Origin: Methanomassiliicoccaceae archaeon
GTDB lineage: Archaea; Thermoplasmatota; Thermoplasmata; Methanomassiliicoccales; Methanomethylophilaceae
DNA length: 26,449 nucleotides
Assembly: GCA_009786295.1 (NCBI GenBank)
Contig: WQTN01000140.1
Location: 1-26,449, forward strand
Reading direction: 5' to 3'
The position numbers and the translations under genes were made by a program. Below the pieces are notes generated by a model. That model had not been told where the DNA came from and ran no database searches. It saw nothing but the letters and a program-made list of their open reading frames with translations. The stretch's first letter is position 1. Every line of letters begins with the position of its first letter. Below are positions 1-8,549 of the stretch, one piece after another.

Positions 1-1476
1 TCGCTTTTGGGAGATGTGAGGCACGATCCGTTCCAGAGCGGAGGCCTTGAAACGCCTTCCCACGACAGGCTTGAGGCGGGCGCGATACATAAGGCGAACA
101 AAGGCGTCCTTTACATTGATGAGATAAACCTTCTCAGAATGGAATCACAACAGGCGCTTCTCACTGCCATGCAGGAGAAGAAGATGTCCATAACCGGTCA
201 GTCCGAGAGATCGTCCGGCGCGCTGGTAAAATCGGAGCCTGTTCCGTGCGATTTCGTACTGGTATGCGCAGGCAACCTTGATGCGATAAGAGGAATGCAC
301 CCTGCGCTCAGATCAAGAATAAGAGGGTACGGGTACGAAGTATACATGCGCAGCACGATGCCCGACACAGATGAGAACCGTTACAACGTGGCAAGATTTG
401 TCGCCCAAGAGGTCAAGAAAGACGAGAAGATACCTCACTTCGACAAATACGCCGTAGGAGAGATAATAAAAGAGGCCCAGCGCCGCGCCGGGAGGAAGGG
501 CGAACTCACCCTGAGGATGAGGGAGCTCGGAGGGCTTGTCCGTGTATCAGGAGATATGGCGGTCGAAAGAGGGTCCGATATCGTCACGGTCGATGATGTG
601 TTCTCCGCAAAGGGAACGGCACGCAGTCTTGAGCAGCAGATAGCCGACCGGCACATAGAGAACAGCAAGAAGTACTCGATGTTCGAGACGAGCGGCTCAG
701 CGGTCGGTATGATCAACGGCCTTGCAGCGCTTGGCGCAGATTCCGGAATGGCAGAGTATTCGGGGATAGTGCTTCCGATTGTCGCAGAGATAGCGCCTCC
801 GCAGACGAAAAAGACAGGGAGGCTCATAGCGACCGGCCGCCTCGGCGACATTGCCAAAGAAGCGGTGGACAACATCTCGGCTGTGATAAAGAACTACACT
901 TCCAAGTCCATCTCGGAATACGATATCCATCTTCAGTACATAGGGACCTACGATGGAGTCGAGGGTGACAGCGCATCGATAACGATGGCGACCGTGATCC
1001 TGTCCGCAATGGAAGGGATACCGATAAGGCAGGACCTCGCGATGACCGGCAGCCTGAGCGTCAGAGGGAAAGTGCTCCCAGTCGGCGCCGTCACAGCGAA
1101 GCTGGAAGCTGCTGCGGCAGCAGGGATAAAACTTGCTTTGATCCCCGAGGCGAACGCGAACGATGTGCTCATCCACAACAAATACTACCATGACATGGAC
1201 ATCTACACTGTAGGGAACTTCCGAGACGTCATTGAGTATGCGTTCCTCGATTGCCCGAAGAAGAGGGATCTGATGGAAAAGCTTCTGCCGATCACGGACG
1301 GCGGGGTCTCAACGGCAAAGAAAGTAGAGCCGCCTCCGGAACACATACCGGTACCGATGCCGGAAGAGAAAGAAAAACCCCCTAGACCAGAGCAGTATTT
1401 CACCGAAGACACAGAGGATACCACGACCGTCACAGAAAGAAGCATACCGACTGACAGGAAACCCTGCCCTCAATAA
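1..1476 (+). CDS. lonB: ATP-dependent protease LonB, archaeal type (5' truncated)
   Basis: The frame is open to the left edge, so the start, Walker A and the membrane segments that archaeal LonB inserts in its AAA+ domain lie outside the window. Visible in order: Walker B (VLYIDEIN, nt ~112-135), sensor-1 region ending in AGN (nt ~265-275), arginine-finger region (PALRSRIRG), and the Lon protease domain. The catalytic Ser lies in GDSAS (codon 970-972) and the Lys in TAKLEAA (codon 1099-1101), exactly 43 residues apart, the spacing known for archaeal LonB (S509/K552 in A. fulgidus). Known role: membrane-anchored Ser/Lys protease that degrades unfolded proteins. After the protease domain there is an unusual Pro/Glu/Thr-rich tail of about 60 residues with no recognised domain. 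Stop is TAA. Confidence 0.95.
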   Translation, partial: SLLGDVRHDPFQSGGLETPSHDRLEAGAIHKANKGVLYIDEINLLRMESQQALLTAMQEKKMSITGQSERSSGALVKSEPVPCDFVLVCAGNLDAIRGMHPALRSRIRGYGYEVYMRSTMPDTDENRYNVARFVAQEVKKDEKIPHFDKYAVGEIIKEAQRRAGRKGELTLRMRELGGLVRVSGDMAVERGSDIVTVDDVFSAKGTARSLEQQIADRHIENSKKYSMFETSGSAVGMINGLAALGADSGMAEYSGIVLPIVAEIAPPQTKKTGRLIATGRLGDIAKEAVDNISAVIKNYTSKSISEYDIHLQYIGTYDGVEGDSASITMATVILSAMEGIPIRQDLAMTGSLSVRGKVLPVGAVTAKLEAAAAAGIKLALIPEANANDVLIHNKYYHDMDIYTVGNFRDVIEYAFLDCPKKRDLMEKLLPITDGGVSTAKKVEPPPEHIPVPMPEEKEKPPRPEQYFTEDTEDTTTVTERSIPTDRKPCPQ

Positions 1477-1494
1477 ACCGCTTAACTCCCACAA

Positions 1495-1501
1495 TTTTTT
1501 T
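1495..1501 (+). terminator. Oligo-T terminator after lonB
   Basis: A run of seven T begins 18 nt after the lonB stop, followed by a further T-rich stretch to about 1510. No hairpin precedes it. Archaeal RNA polymerase terminates at oligo-T tracts, so this is a plausible end of the lonB transcript. Confidence 0.4.
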
Positions 1502-1626
1502 CATTTTCTCTGACCAATTACTTAGCTCAGCTGCTCATCGGAACACACCGTTAGTTCAAACTCCATATATTAAATCTATATATTATTGGCATCTCCATAG
1601 CAAATCTATAAAGATTCGAAGAACGC

Positions 1627-1636
1627 TATATAAAAA
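1627..1636 (+). promoter_or_regulatory. TATA box of the adhesin gene
   Basis: TATATAAAAA lies about 25 nt before an inferred transcription start near 1657. This makes the ATG at 1641 too early to be translated and supports the ATG at 1692, which has a strong Shine-Dalgarno site (GGAGGG, 1680-1685) 6 nt upstream. Further AT-rich TATA-like segments lie at 1562-1590. Confidence 0.5.
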
Positions 1637-1691
1637 TATTATGGCGGGACCTCAGGGGGCGCGTTCAGTCACATTCAGAGGAGGGAAATTG

Positions 1692-4600
1692 ATGCCAAAA
1701 ACAAAACCTGATAGATTCAGCCTGACAATAATAATGGTGATCGTGGTCGCAATGCTATTTACCGTGACCGTGGCGGCCAATACTTCACTTCAGACAACAG
1801 AGGCAGCCGGCAGTACGCTTACAGTCACTAACGAAAACGACAGCGGTGCCGGCTCCCTGCGCGCCGCTCTCGCATCTGCACAGAACGGTGACATCATTGT
1901 GTTCGACCCGGCTGTTGCCACGGTCACGCTGACGGGCGGAGAGATCCTATTCAGTCAGAGAGACCTGATCATCGACGGCAGTGTTGGCCATGTCAGCGGC
2001 GTTATCATTACGCGCGGAGGCACATCAGAGTTCAGACTGCTGAACTGCACAGCACCGGCAGGGACATTGACCTTGAAAGGATTGACCCTTCAAAATGGTA
2101 AAACAGGAAGTACCGATACTTCCGGCAGCGGCGGCGGAATGTACGTAAACTGTGCTCTTGCCGCAGAAAACTGCAACTTTACCGGCAACTCCACACAATC
2201 CACCGGCGGCGGCATCTATTCGGGACAGGCTGTTTCGATGACAGACTGCACTTTCACCGGCAATACTTCGAGGATTGCGGGCGGCGGGTTGTACGTGAAC
2301 AAAGGTGATACTGTACTGACAAGATGCGGATTCGCAAATAACACATCATCTACTTCCGCAGGAGGCGGACTCTATTCGAACAGCAACGTCACCATGACCG
2401 GTTGTGAGTTCAAAAACAATACCGCGACCGGCGGAAACGGGGGCGGTGTGCGTTCATTCGGCAACGTTACAGCGTCAAACTGTACATTCACCGGCAACGT
2501 TACAAGCGGCTCAGGGAACGGAAGCGGCGGAGGGATATGGGCTAACAACAATGTTGTCCTGGACAGCTGCGTGTTCACAAATAATACTGCTAGGATCCAC
2601 GGCAGCGGCGTCAGCGTAGCGTCTAACGCCGCGCTGATGATCCTGACAAACTGCACATTCGCCAACAATAAACATTACGCCTCTAGTCCGGCCAATGTCG
2701 GCGCGATAGACTGCGCCATAAGAACGTATATTTTCCAAAGTACTATTGTGAACAATCTCGGCGGCGGTATCTACGCCGACAGCGGAAAAACTGTATACCT
2801 TCATAACAGCATCATAATCGGGAACACCAATGCCGCCGGAACCGTGCCTTTGCAGACTGTCAGCGGCAATGTGAACTACATTACCAGCCTGGTAGAAGGA
2901 AGCACAGTCTCGGGAAACACCGTCACAAACAGACAAGTATTCGGAATAAACACATTCGATGCTGCGGACGGGACCCTGAAAGTGCTTACCAACGGTATAG
3001 CCGCAGGAGCCGCCCAAGCTCTATCGACATCTGATATTGTCGGTTACGCCGGCCTCTCCTCATCTGACAGAGCTGCCATAGATGCGTCTATAGCCGCACT
3101 CGCCAGAGATCAGATCGGATCTATCCGTTCCACTGCCGGCAGCGTCACCTACGGTGCGGTCGAGAACGGCTTGAACTCGCTTACCGGCATCTCAGTTGGT
3201 ACGAACCCTGCGAAAACGCAATATATCGCGGGAGAAACGATCGACCTTACCGGAACACTGCTTGATCTGACATACTCGAACGGTACCGACAGCGGCATCC
3301 CTTACACAGAACCGGGCATGACCAACACTTCCGGCACTGTCAACATGAATACAGTCGGATCCAAACAGATCGACTTTACTTTCATAGGCGTCACGACCTC
3401 AGTAAGTCTGAACATCACTGTGAAAGACGACACTGTGACCGCATTATCATCCAACAAAAGCTCGACTGTATTCGGAGAAAAGGTCACTTTCGTTGCTCTG
3501 GTAACACCCGTACATGCAGGCAGCGGATTGCCCACCGGTACCGTTGAATTCTTTGATGGCGTCACATCGATAGGGACTGCCACTCTGAACGTCCTCGGCA
3601 TCGGGTCCATAACAATATCCGATCGATCGATCGGCAGCCACTCAATCACGGCGATATACAGCGGAGACGGAAACTATAACGATTCATCATTTTCTGCGAT
3701 ATCACTCACTGTCGGCCCAGCCGATACCGCCATCATTGTAACAAGCGTTGCGCTTGACACCACTGGTGCTCCTTCTTCATGGACCGTGACATTCAAGGCG
3801 CACCTTTCAGTCGTGCTTCCAGGCAGCGATAATAGTGCACTGAACGGACTGCCCATCGAATTCGTGGTGGATGGGTATACACTTCTTGCATCTTGCGACG
3901 CATTCGGCGATATTACCCACACAGAGACCGTTGATGATCTAGTATTGATGGGGATGTCTCTTCCCGGAATCCACACGATCATGGCCATATTCAACGGAGA
4001 CAGTAATTTCAATAGCTGCATGTCATCGGTAATGAATCATGATGTGGGTTATGTTGACACTTCGATCATTCTTGCCGTCGTTCCCTCTTCCACTTCTGTG
4101 TACGGAGAGGCTGTGCAGCTCAACGCAACTCTTTATGTGGACCCCGCTTTACTTGCCGGCCTGCCCGGCGGCACCGGCCTGCTTGGTGCGGAAATTAATC
4201 TTTATGACAATGGAGTGCAGATGATGGGTACTTTTACTTGTGATTACAACGGTGTGTTCTCCATTCCTCTCTTCGCCCCATCGTCATTCGGCAGCCACCT
4301 CTTCACCGCTGAATTCACCGGCAATAGTACTTTGGGCCTCAACGCAAGTACAAAAACCATCAGTCACGTCGTACTTCAGGCATCTGTCACTGTTTCTGTC
4401 GTAGTGCCTCTCCTTTCTTCAGTGTACGGAGAGGATGTGACGATCAGCGCAAATGTTGTTGTGAATAGTCCCGGCGTTGCTAACCTTATAGGAATGGATG
4501 TTATTTTCTATGCTGGCGCATACATAATAGGCACAGGCACGCTTGATGCCAGCGGGAATGCCTACTTAACAACAAATGCTCTGACAATCGGCAGCAACAG

Positions 4601-5879
4601 CATCCTTGCAGCATTCCCGGGGAACATGTACATACAATACGGGTTTGGTTCGAATAGCTATACAGTGAACAAAGCACAGACCGACGTCTCATTGTCGATA
4701 TCGGGACCTGCTTCCACTTACGGCGACGTACTGACCTTAACCGCCACAGTGACCGTCGAAGCACCGGGAGCCGGGACGCCTACCGGAATGGTCGAGTTCT
4801 ATGCCGGCATGAACCTGCTCGGTACAGCTGCTCTGTCGGGCAACACCGCCACTTTCAGTACCACGCTAGATGTTGGATCTTACACCATCCACGCCACTTA
4901 CCTTGGTGACAGCTATTTCGATGGGGACAGTTCGGTTGGACAGGGACACAATGTGGACAAAAGAGGGACTACCACCACGCTGTCTTCCGTCCCATCCTCA
5001 TCTGTCATCGGCGAAGAAGTGAATTTCATTGCTAAGGTGGTCCCGGATTCACTGGTCGGCCGGCCCACAGGCACAGTCGGATTCTATGATGAAAACATGG
5101 TACTTCTCGGCACAGGCGCACTTGATGCCGATGGCAGAGCCGCCTTCTCCATAGATACGTTGCCTGTCGGCATACACAAAGTTACCGCACGTTATCTTGG
5201 AGATGGCAACTTCACCGCCTCTGATTCCAGCGTTGATCATAAAGTGACGGAAAAGTCATCTGGAGGTTACTACATCACTGCAACCGCTGACGGAGGATCG
5301 AAGATCACCCCAAGTGGGAAAGTGATGGCGCAGAGCGGAAAGAACATGACTTTCTATTTCTCTGCCGCCGACGGATATTCCATATCCTCTGTATCGGTGA
5401 ACGGATTCCGCCTGACCCAGGAGCAGGTGGACCTCGGATACTACACATTCCAAAATGTGATGGCGAACAACGCCATTGATGTGAAGAGCACGTTCGGTCC
5501 GAAAACCAACATCACCCTGATTATAGATGTCGTGGACGGCGGCGGACATGCCGAATACAGCGTGAACGGTTCATCTTTCATAGCGTATACATCGGCCGTC
5601 AGTATCCCCTATGATGCCGACCTCAGAGTCAGAGCGGTAGCGGAAGACAGCCACAGTTTCGAGAAATGGGAGATACCTGCAAAGAGGACATCATCCGAGA
5701 TATCCTTCTCCAACGTTGAGACATCTCTGCACCTGGACCTCTACTTCGGGGATGACAGTTCTGATAACAACCTCCTCTGGTGGGTCCTTGGACTGATACT
5801 GCTGCTGATCCTGATCCTCATCATAATCTTCATTCTGTGGCGCAGAAGAAAGGATGACGACGAGAAAGCGAGCTCCTGA
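1692..5879 (+). CDS. Large surface adhesin: beta-helix plus tandem Ig-like repeats, C-terminal membrane anchor
   Basis: 1,395 residues from the ATG with the SD; an in-frame ATG 51 nt earlier is rejected because it precedes the likely transcription start. Layout: positively charged N terminus and hydrophobic signal/anchor (~10-30); right-handed parallel beta-helix (~42-460) opening with a DSGAGSLRAAL segment and built of repeats with GGG(I/L/M)Y and C-x-F-x-x-N motifs; a Big_3-like domain (~498-578, YIAGETIDLTG); six tandem Ig-like domains of the Big_3_5 type (~579-1186) recognisable by VYGE/VFGE near the start and G(D/N)xNxxx near the end; two glycine-rich bacterial-repeat-like segments (~1190-1355); a transmembrane helix (1361-1383) and an RRRK cytoplasmic tail. 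It is rich in Asn-X-Ser/Thr sites. Such adhesin-like proteins are common in gut methanogens. The ligand cannot be told from sequence. Confidence 0.88.
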   Translation: MPKTKPDRFSLTIIMVIVVAMLFTVTVAANTSLQTTEAAGSTLTVTNENDSGAGSLRAALASAQNGDIIVFDPAVATVTLTGGEILFSQRDLIIDGSVGHVSGVIITRGGTSEFRLLNCTAPAGTLTLKGLTLQNGKTGSTDTSGSGGGMYVNCALAAENCNFTGNSTQSTGGGIYSGQAVSMTDCTFTGNTSRIAGGGLYVNKGDTVLTRCGFANNTSSTSAGGGLYSNSNVTMTGCEFKNNTATGGNGGGVRSFGNVTASNCTFTGNVTSGSGNGSGGGIWANNNVVLDSCVFTNNTARIHGSGVSVASNAALMILTNCTFANNKHYASSPANVGAIDCAIRTYIFQSTIVNNLGGGIYADSGKTVYLHNSIIIGNTNAAGTVPLQTVSGNVNYITSLVEGSTVSGNTVTNRQVFGINTFDAADGTLKVLTNGIAAGAAQALSTSDIVGYAGLSSSDRAAIDASIAALARDQIGSIRSTAGSVTYGAVENGLNSLTGISVGTNPAKTQYIAGETIDLTGTLLDLTYSNGTDSGIPYTEPGMTNTSGTVNMNTVGSKQIDFTFIGVTTSVSLNITVKDDTVTALSSNKSSTVFGEKVTFVALVTPVHAGSGLPTGTVEFFDGVTSIGTATLNVLGIGSITISDRSIGSHSITAIYSGDGNYNDSSFSAISLTVGPADTAIIVTSVALDTTGAPSSWTVTFKAHLSVVLPGSDNSALNGLPIEFVVDGYTLLASCDAFGDITHTETVDDLVLMGMSLPGIHTIMAIFNGDSNFNSCMSSVMNHDVGYVDTSIILAVVPSSTSVYGEAVQLNATLYVDPALLAGLPGGTGLLGAEINLYDNGVQMMGTFTCDYNGVFSIPLFAPSSFGSHLFTAEFTGNSTLGLNASTKTISHVVLQASVTVSVVVPLLSSVYGEDVTISANVVVNSPGVANLIGMDVIFYAGAYIIGTGTLDASGNAYLTTNALTIGSNSILAAFPGNMYIQYGFGSNSYTVNKAQTDVSLSISGPASTYGDVLTLTATVTVEAPGAGTPTGMVEFYAGMNLLGTAALSGNTATFSTTLDVGSYTIHATYLGDSYFDGDSSVGQGHNVDKRGTTTTLSSVPSSSVIGEEVNFIAKVVPDSLVGRPTGTVGFYDENMVLLGTGALDADGRAAFSIDTLPVGIHKVTARYLGDGNFTASDSSVDHKVTEKSSGGYYITATADGGSKITPSGKVMAQSGKNMTFYFSAADGYSISSVSVNGFRLTQEQVDLGYYTFQNVMANNAIDVKSTFGPKTNITLIIDVVDGGGHAEYSVNGSSFIAYTSAVSIPYDADLRVRAVAEDSHSFEKWEIPAKRTSSEISFSNVETSLHLDLYFGDDSSDNNLLWWVLGLILLLILILIIIFILWRRRKDDDEKASS

Positions 5880-5903
5880 AACCCCTTCCATCTTCTTTTC
5901 CCC

Positions 5904-5946
5904 GACCGAAAAGTGTGTGCACACTTTTCGGTCATTCGTCTTTTTT
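5904..5946 (+). terminator. Long perfect hairpin with T-run after the adhesin gene
   Basis: A 14-base inverted repeat (arms 5904-5917 and 5920-5933, starting GACCGAAAAG) with only two bases between the arms, so the real loop takes up the inner pairs. It is followed by a T-rich tract ending in six or more T at about 5939-5946. It resembles a bacterial intrinsic terminator, separating the adhesin transcript from nadM. The T-run merges into a TTTTAAAAAG element that could be the nadM TATA box. Confidence 0.55.
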
Positions 5947-5985
5947 AAAAAGGAACCTTTTATCTTTTGATGCAGATAAGGTATC

Positions 5986-6516
5986 ATGGTTTCCAAACGC
6001 TACTTCGGTGCACATTCCCTGATGATCGGAAGGTTCCAGCCCCTTCACAACGGACATCTGGAAGTAATACGCAAATGCGCCGCAGAGTCCGAGAATCTTA
6101 CGATCGGGATCGGCAGCGCCCAATATTCGCATGAATGCGACAACCCGTTCACAGCAGGCGAGAGATATCTGATGATAAACGAAGTGATGAAAACTGAGGG
6201 CATCTCCAACTACTGCATAGTGCCCATAGAAGATCTGAAGAGATATTCCCTGTGGGTGTCTCAGGTTGAATCCCTCACGCCCCCGTTCTCGATAGTGTAC
6301 AGCAACAACCCTCTTACCAGGCGCTTGTTCAGCGAGGCGGGGTACGAACTGAGGGACTCTCCCCTTTACAACCGCGAGGTGTATTCGGGCACCGTCGTAA
6401 GGAAGAAGATGATAGAGGGAGACGATTGGCGCCCTCTTGTACCTGAAAAGGTGGCCGAGGTCATCGATTATATTGACGGAGTAAGCAGATTGAGGGACAT
6501 ATCCGGAGGGGAATGA
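5986..6516 (+). CDS. nadM: Nicotinamide-nucleotide adenylyltransferase (archaeal NadM type)
   Basis: 176 residues, the usual archaeal length. It joins NMN (or nicotinate mononucleotide) and ATP into NAD(+) or its deamido form and pyrophosphate. The nucleotidyltransferase signature GRFQPLHNGH is at residues 16-25 and the second nucleotide-binding motif appears as YSGTVVR near residue 134. The AGERYLMI segment is typical of the family. The ATG at 5986 has only a weak AAGG upstream. The next gene is a PncC-type NMN amidase starting immediately after the stop, so the two probably form an NAD-recycling operon. Confidence 0.93.
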   Translation: MVSKRYFGAHSLMIGRFQPLHNGHLEVIRKCAAESENLTIGIGSAQYSHECDNPFTAGERYLMINEVMKTEGISNYCIVPIEDLKRYSLWVSQVESLTPPFSIVYSNNPLTRRLFSEAGYELRDSPLYNREVYSGTVVRKKMIEGDDWRPLVPEKVAEVIDYIDGVSRLRDISGGE

Positions 6517-6517
6517 G

Positions 6518-6994
6518 CTGACCGCGGCAGAGGACCTTTCGAAGGTCCTTTTGAAGAAAAAGATCACATTGTCCGTCGCGGAATCATGCACGGGGGGATT
6601 GCTTGGTTCTGCCATCACATCCGTTCCAGGCTCATCAGGGTATTTTTTGGGAGGGGTCGTCACATACAGCAATGATTCCAAAGAAAAGCTGCTCGGAGTG
6701 CCGAAGCAAACGATGGTAAAGAACGGTTCGGTAAGCGAAGAGACAGCCGTTGAGATGGCCGCCGGCGCAAGAAAGCTGTTCGACTCCGATGTTTCCGTTT
6801 CTGTTACAGGGATAGCGGGTCCGGACGGAGGCTCCGCCTCCAAGCCCGTCGGGCTTGTTTGGATCGGCGTCTCCACAATGAACGGGACATTCGCCAAAAG
6901 ATTCAACTTTGAAGGGGGCAGGGACAGCGTGCGCATAAGTGCGGTCGATACTGCGATCGCATTGCTTACCAATGCTGTTGCAGAGATCCGCTGA
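6518..6994 (+). CDS. pncC: PncC-type nicotinamide-nucleotide amidase (CinA C-terminal domain), apparent CTG start
   Basis: Stand-alone CinA C-terminal domain with AESCTGG (residues 20-26), a GGVVTYSNDSK segment and TGIAGPDGG. The family deamidates NMN to nicotinate mononucleotide. Start choice: the frame is closed by TGA at 6491 and has no ATG or GTG between there and the first motif. A TTG at 6551 would leave only 9 residues before AESCTGG and remove the family's N-terminal helix. A CTG at 6518 keeps that helix (TAEDLSKVLL) and sits 8 nt after a strong GGAGG (6505-6509), giving 158 residues. The ATG at 6513 is out of frame and too close to the SD. It follows nadM by one base; its stop abuts the stop of the convergent UPF0179 gene (TGATCA). 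Confidence 0.85.
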   Translation: MTAAEDLSKVLLKKKITLSVAESCTGGLLGSAITSVPGSSGYFLGGVVTYSNDSKEKLLGVPKQTMVKNGSVSEETAVEMAAGARKLFDSDVSVSVTGIAGPDGGSASKPVGLVWIGVSTMNGTFAKRFNFEGGRDSVRISAVDTAIALLTNAVAEIR

Positions 6995-7420
6995 TCAAAA
7001 CAGTTTGACCAGCACCAGGCTGTCGCCTGCAGGGCACTCCGCGTCTCCTTCGATCTCTACCACGGAGTATTTCTTGCCGCCTTCGAGAGCATATGGGCGG
7101 CATAGGCGGTAGTTCTTGCATTCAAGCCTTCCGCATTTTTGTTCCTTAAAAGTAATGATGCCGCCCTCTATCGCCGATTTCTTAGGTACGGCTGACCTCT
7201 GGGCGACCTTTTTGATCTCTACCACGCGTACTTTATCCTCATTGAATATGCAGTCGTGCATCTGGTCTCTGACAGCGGTGATCTCGTACATAGCTCCCTG
7301 CTCAAGATTGAAGCACACTTCTTTCAGCTTGCAGTCACCGCACTCAGATTGCGGTCCGAGGTAGTAGAACAGGTTCCCCTCCTTTGCCTGCGCTTCGCTT
7401 ATCAGCGTTATGGCCGCCAT
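6995..7420 (-). CDS. UPF0179 family cysteine-rich protein
   Basis: 141 residues matching my recollection of the archaeal UPF0179 family, whose function is unknown. Eight cysteines form two groups: C27, C30, C36, C57 and C96, C101, C107, C129, so a metal or Fe-S site is likely. The ATG lies one base after the egsA stop, so it is co-transcribed with and probably translationally coupled to egsA. It ends tail to tail with pncC with no spacer. Confidence 0.8.
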   Translation of the reverse strand: MAAITLISEAQAKEGNLFYYLGPQSECGDCKLKEVCFNLEQGAMYEITAVRDQMHDCIFNEDKVRVVEIKKVAQRSAVPKKSAIEGGIITFKEQKCGRLECKNYRLCRPYALEGGKKYSVVEIEGDAECPAGDSLVLVKLF

Positions 7421-7421
7421 A

Positions 7422-8480
7422 TCAGATCACTCCGGTGCTCCTCGCCAACTTCTCCGCCGCTTCCTCGTTCAGCCCTCTGTCCCCGAGGATTGTGAACCTT
7501 TCTTTGCGCATGTCCTTTGCCATGACAAGGGCATCTATTATCTCTTCATCAGTGAACCCGAGCTCCTTCGCCGTTGTGGGTGCGCCTATGGTCTTCAGGG
7601 CATCCCTTGTCTTCTTCCAGTTGCCGCCCTGCAGCTTCATCATCATTATGGATCCCACCCCGCACTGCTCACCGTGGAGGGCGGTCTCCGGCTTTATGAC
7701 ATCCAACGCGTGCGAGAACATATGTTCGGAGCCGCTTGTCGGCCTGGAACTGCCGGCTATGAGCATGGATACTCCGGATGCCACTATCGGCTTCAGCACA
7801 AACCATACGCTTTTTTCTATCCCAGGTTTTATGATCTCGCAGTTGGAAATGATCTCTTCCGCTGCGTATCTTGATATCAAGACCGCTGAACTGCTTATTT
7901 CCTCTCCCTGCATCCTGTTTGCGAAATCCCAGTCTGTCAGCGCTGTCAGGTTCGATATCACATCCGCGCAGCCTGCCGCGAGATATCTGTACGGAGCTTC
8001 GTTTATCACCCTTGTGTCCGCGATTATTCCGGTGGGAGAAACGGCGCTCACCGACATGGATTTTTTTTCTGATTTGATCGACGCGCGGTCCGACGCGATC
8101 CCGTCATGCGCGACCGATGTCGGTATGCTTATGAAAGGTATGTTGAGGTTGCTGGCGACCATTTTGGAGATGTCGATCTTGCTTCCGCCTCCGACAGCCA
8201 GCAGGAATGATGCTTTGTGCTCCTTCGCCGCATCTTCGACCCTTTTCAGATTATCGTTCGTTGCGTTCCCCGTATGAACGGTGGACGTCTCATATTTCTC
8301 AGATACAAGGTCCTCGATCTTCTTTCCGACGGCCTCATATGTCTTCGTGCCTGTCACGATCAGTCCGTTCTTGCCGAACTGAAGGGCGTTGCAGACCTTT
8401 GGAGTATTGTCTATCGCATCGTGCCCTATGTCAACGATCCTTGGGAACTCCATTGATTTATTTTTCGTAAAGTCTGCCAT
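7422..8480 (-). CDS. egsA: sn-Glycerol-1-phosphate dehydrogenase
   Basis: 352 residues from the ATG at 8480; an in-frame GTG at 8489 would add three. The enzyme reduces dihydroxyacetone phosphate to sn-glycerol 1-phosphate with NAD(P)H, giving the archaeal lipid stereochemistry. Visible: the iron-alcohol-dehydrogenase-like dinucleotide loop AVGGGSKID, the FISIPTSVAHDGIAS segment, and the zinc-ligand region with His in SGSEHMFSHAL and ALHGEQCG. A TATA-like CTTTTATATG on this strand (8517-8526) places transcription start near 8495, so the leader is very short. Operon with the UPF0179 gene downstream. Confidence 0.93.
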   Translation of the reverse strand: MADFTKNKSMEFPRIVDIGHDAIDNTPKVCNALQFGKNGLIVTGTKTYEAVGKKIEDLVSEKYETSTVHTGNATNDNLKRVEDAAKEHKASFLLAVGGGSKIDISKMVASNLNIPFISIPTSVAHDGIASDRASIKSEKKSMSVSAVSPTGIIADTRVINEAPYRYLAAGCADVISNLTALTDWDFANRMQGEEISSSAVLISRYAAEEIISNCEIIKPGIEKSVWFVLKPIVASGVSMLIAGSSRPTSGSEHMFSHALDVIKPETALHGEQCGVGSIMMMKLQGGNWKKTRDALKTIGAPTTAKELGFTDEEIIDALVMAKDMRKERFTILGDRGLNEEAAEKLARSTGVI

Positions 8481-8514
8481 GATGCCCACTTTGACAACGT
8501 GCTAATCCGTTCAG

Positions 8515-8526
8515 AACATATAAAAG
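8515..8526. promoter_or_regulatory. Overlapping divergent TATA elements (egsA / iron-sulfur flavoprotein)
   Basis: The 70-nt gap between the divergent genes contains one TATA-like block. On the minus strand it reads CTTTTATATG, close to the archaeal box A consensus, 35-40 nt from the egsA start. On the plus strand it reads CATATAAAAG, centred about 28 nt before the ATG at 8550, which suggests a leaderless mRNA. One block may serve both directions. Confidence 0.45.
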
Positions 8527-8549
8527 CATGCGGAACATAATTCTTTCAT

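Noticed and set aside
5932..6972. 346-codon minus-strand frame
   Set aside because: Antisense to nadM and pncC, both with strong motifs on the plus strand.
7384..8277. 297-codon open frame on the plus strand
   Set aside because: It lies entirely antisense to egsA, which has clear family motifs; codon shadow.
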